Part shown: positions 12,657 to 14,444 of the stretch, piece after piece
Layout of the letters: every line of letters begins with the position of its first letter
Position numbering within the stretch: position 1 is the stretch's first letter
Assembly (NCBI GenBank): GCA_902496345.1
Contig: CABVAP010000055.1
Span: forward strand, 1 to 14,444
DNA from: an uncultured Eubacteriales bacterium
GTDB lineage: Bacteria > Bacillota > Clostridia > Lachnospirales > CAG-274
Length of the DNA stretch: 14,444 nucleotides
Direction of reading: 5' to 3'
Position numbers and translations under genes: made by a program
The notes under the pieces: generated by a model
Seen by the model: only the letters and a program-made list of their open reading frames with translations
What the model was told of the DNA's origin: nothing
The model's database searches: none

Positions 12657-12755
12657 TTTTCCTCAGCGAAAATGCGATTTCCGCTTGCGGATTAAAAGTC
12701 TGCGACGCTTATAAAAATCGACAATTATGATAAAAGTTAACTTTATCTACAGTCT
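12657..12755 (+). repeat. Interspersed repeat family C, second copy
   Basis: Homologous to 9498-9597 in the same orientation, with 55 nearly identical bases at the start and a matching tail. It lies between the efp stop and the efp terminator. The tail reads TCTACA where the first copy reads TTGACA. Confidence 0.88.
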
Positions 12756-12790
12756 GGGCTGTTGGCTTTTGCCAACAGCCCTTCTTTATC
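12756..12790 (+). terminator. Rho-independent terminator of efp
   Basis: GGGCTGTTGGC at 12756-12766 and GCCAACAGCCC at 12771-12781 form a perfect eleven-pair stem with a TTTT loop, followed by a T-rich stretch (TTCTTTATC). It begins directly at the end of repeat C. Confidence 0.92.
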
Positions 12791-12828
12791 TTAAATTTTG
12801 TTTTAAAATTTTTTACAAGGAGAGAATT

Positions 12829-14298
12829 ATGGAACACAAAGAAATCTTTGAACGCAACACACCTGAGCAACAAATGTTAAACTCATCTTACATAATACAA
12901 TTTCTTGAACTTATCGAAAAGTATCAGGTAAATTTGCACTCTATCCTTTTATTTAGAAATGGCAAAATGATTTTTGACGGATATTACAAGCCTTTTGGTG
13001 AAAATACTTTGCACCGTATGTTTTCTATCACCAAAAGCTTTGTTTCTGCCGGAATTGGTATTTTGAACGGTAAGGGGCTTATTGATTTAGATGACCCTAT
13101 TATTAAATATTTCCCTGAATATCAAGGCAATGATGTTGATGATTTTGTGAAACAGGCTACTATAAAGGACCTTTTGCAAATGAAATCTCCTCACGAAAAA
13201 ACTGCTTTTAAACAAATTGATGACGATGATTATGTTAAATCTTTTTTTAAGCTTAAAAGTACAAAAGTACCCGGAACAGTTTTTTCTTATGATACTTCTG
13301 CAAGTCACACCCTTTGTGCTTTAATTGAAAAAATATCTGGTAAAAGTCTTATTGATTTTTTGAGAGATAAATTTTTGACAGAGGCTGGTTTTTCAAAAGA
13401 TGCTTACTGCTTAAAAGACCCAAAAGGTCGCTCGCTCGGTGGGTCTGGGCTTATGGCTTATCCTATTGACGTGGCTATTTTTGCTCACGTATTTTTAAAC
13501 AATGGTAAAATTTTTGACAGGCAAGTTATACCACTTGAATATACAAAAGAGGCTACAAAAAAACAAGCTGATACTTTTGTTAAAGGGGCAAACAGAGAGG
13601 AAAAACAGGGATACGGTTATCAGTTCTGGAGAGTTAGTAACAATGGTTATATGTGCTATGGTATGGCTGGTCAACTCGCTGTTATTTTGCCTGAATTTAA
13701 TTTTGTTATGGTAACAACTGCCGATACGCTTGAAATGCAAAACGGTGTTCAAGTTATATTTGATATATTCTGGGAAACTATATACAAGGGACTTTTAGAT
13801 AGATGTATAAATTACAGAAAAGACGACTTTAACAGGCTTATGAAGATTAAAGAAAAGCTTGAGATTAAGCCTATCGAAAGTTTTTTGGAGAACAAAGATA
13901 ACTTTATAAGTTTAATTAGTAACAAAAAAAATTTTGCAATTTTAGAAAATGAATATGGTCTTAGGAATTTGGAGATTTCTATCTTAGATAGCGAAGAGGG
14001 CAACATAGCTTTTGACAGCCCTAAAGGGCATTTTAAGATTGATTTTGGTATAGGAAAACAAGTGGAAGGGATTTTCCCTTACTACAAACATCGTTACATT
14101 GCTTCTGGTGGGTTCTTCTCTGGAAATATGCTTATTATTAAGTGCCACGTTATTGGTGAGGAGATTGGAACTATATACATTCAGATTGAGTTAAAAGGTT
14201 ATGGCGATGGCATTAGTGGCGTTATGCTTACCAAAAAGAACGTTGGGTGCGGGTTTGGCGAGTTTAGCCACACGTATTTTATAAATTGGGATTTGTAA
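12829..14298 (+). CDS. Serine hydrolase of the beta-lactamase/penicillin-binding protein superfamily
   Basis: A 489-residue protein. The SxxK motif is in MFSITKSFVSAGIG (Ser66, Lys69). The Y-x-(S/T/N) motif is in VFSYDTSASHTL (Tyr154). A GMAGQLAVILPE stretch occupies the KTG/HTG-like third-motif position. This is the fold of class C beta-lactamases and related esterases and peptidases. A C-terminal extension of about 150 residues, probably beta-rich, follows. I see no signal peptide, so it is probably cytoplasmic, and a resistance role is not supported. Substrate is unknown. The start at 12829 follows AAGGAGAG at 12817-12824. An upstream in-frame ATG at 12727 lies inside the efp terminator region and was rejected. 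No promoter is obvious between terminator and start. Confidence 0.88.
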   Translation: MEHKEIFERNTPEQQMLNSSYIIQFLELIEKYQVNLHSILLFRNGKMIFDGYYKPFGENTLHRMFSITKSFVSAGIGILNGKGLIDLDDPIIKYFPEYQGNDVDDFVKQATIKDLLQMKSPHEKTAFKQIDDDDYVKSFFKLKSTKVPGTVFSYDTSASHTLCALIEKISGKSLIDFLRDKFLTEAGFSKDAYCLKDPKGRSLGGSGLMAYPIDVAIFAHVFLNNGKIFDRQVIPLEYTKEATKKQADTFVKGANREEKQGYGYQFWRVSNNGYMCYGMAGQLAVILPEFNFVMVTTADTLEMQNGVQVIFDIFWETIYKGLLDRCINYRKDDFNRLMKIKEKLEIKPIESFLENKDNFISLISNKKNFAILENEYGLRNLEISILDSEEGNIAFDSPKGHFKIDFGIGKQVEGIFPYYKHRYIASGGFFSGNMLIIKCHVIGEEIGTIYIQIELKGYGDGISGVMLTKKNVGCGFGEFSHTYFINWDL

Positions 14299-14348
14299 AG
14301 ACCGTGGGGCTTTGCCCCACCACCCCTTTAAAACCGTGGGCTTTGCCC
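14298..14348 (-). repeat. Interspersed palindromic repeat, family A, right copy (inverted)
   Basis: The exact reverse complement of 52-102, starting at the last base of the preceding stop codon. Hairpins are GTGGGGC-TTT-GCCCCAC at 14304-14320 and GTGGGC-TTT-GCCCAC at 14336-14350. By position it could act as a terminator for the hydrolase gene, although no U tract follows. Confidence 0.88.
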
Positions 14349-14356
14349 ACACCCAC

Positions 14357-14407
14357 AAGCCTTTGAAAAGGCTTGACCTAAACTTTTGTCGGAAACTATC
14401 GTTTCCT
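14357..14407 (-). repeat. Family B repeat core, inverted, with adjoining hairpin
   Basis: Bases 14380-14407 are the reverse complement of 7516-7543 and 7666-7693, including the GGAAAC/GTTTCC hairpin. Beside it, AAGCCTT-TGAA-AAGGCTT at 14357-14374 takes the place of the CACCTTTT/AAAAGGTG hairpin of the first 106-bp copy. The pairing is kept while the bases differ. Confidence 0.8.
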
Positions 14408-14444
14408 GTCTTGTTGTCGACTAAAGGTGGCTAATTTAAGGCTT

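Noticed and set aside
12727..12828. 34-codon N-terminal extension of the serine hydrolase, with a hydrophobic stretch that mimics a signal peptide
   Set aside because: It reads through the tail of repeat C and the efp terminator hairpin, and has no ribosome binding site; the ATG at 12829 has a good one.
1..14444. Composite transposon bounded by the terminal inverted repeats
   Set aside because: The content is mostly core housekeeping genes, there is no transposase or integrase, and the repeat also occurs inside the window as a fragment.

Overview
The window is AT-rich and strongly suggests a low-GC Gram-positive bacterium of the class Clostridia, perhaps a gut or rumen relative of the Ruminococcaceae or Lachnospiraceae. 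The evidence is as follows. L27 carries the Firmicutes-type N-terminal extension with its Prp protease encoded next to it. Ribosome binding sites are strong (AAGGAGG), TTG starts occur, and TGA is used as a stop. The cohesin plus S-layer-homology (SLH) surface proteins are typical of anaerobic Clostridia. I cannot assign a genus from sequence alone.

Layout. Bases 1-1240 hold a copy of an interspersed repeat, a near-perfect promoter, a probable L21 autoregulatory leader, the operon rplU-prp-rpmA and a terminator. Bases 1240-1790 hold one small unrecognised gene on the minus strand, followed on that strand by several nested inverted repeats. Bases 1990-4530 are the translation, secretion and transcription operon rpmG-secE-nusG-rplK-rplA. 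It has one promoter and one terminator, and two matching hairpins, one before rplK and one before rplA, that look like L1-binding sites. The usual rplJ-rplL-rpoBC genes do not follow.

Bases 4558-7444 encode two tandem paralogous exported proteins. Each has a signal peptide, one cohesin module, a Thr/Glu-rich linker and three SLH repeats, as expected for cell-wall-anchored docking proteins. Bases 7445-7965 are a repeat-rich gap with a 106-bp perfect direct repeat. A DUF1275 membrane protein follows, then a YqeG-type HAD phosphatase whose 3' end consists of palindromes.

Bases 9587-11807 are a shikimate-pathway operon, aroE-comFB-aroK-aroQ, with overlapping genes and a ComFB-family protein inside it. 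Then come efp with its own promoter and terminator, and a serine beta-lactamase-like hydrolase. The window ends in an inverted copy of the repeat found at its left end.

How the genes work together: most of the window is housekeeping (ribosome assembly and maturation, protein export, transcription elongation, aromatic amino-acid precursors, EF-P). The surface-docking pair and the membrane or hydrolase genes are accessory. Intergenic spaces carry at least three families of short palindromic repeats. One of them appears to supply the -35 box of the aroE promoter. The least explained features are the structured minus-strand region at 1240-1530, the Prp protease with a shortened active-site loop, and the repeat families.
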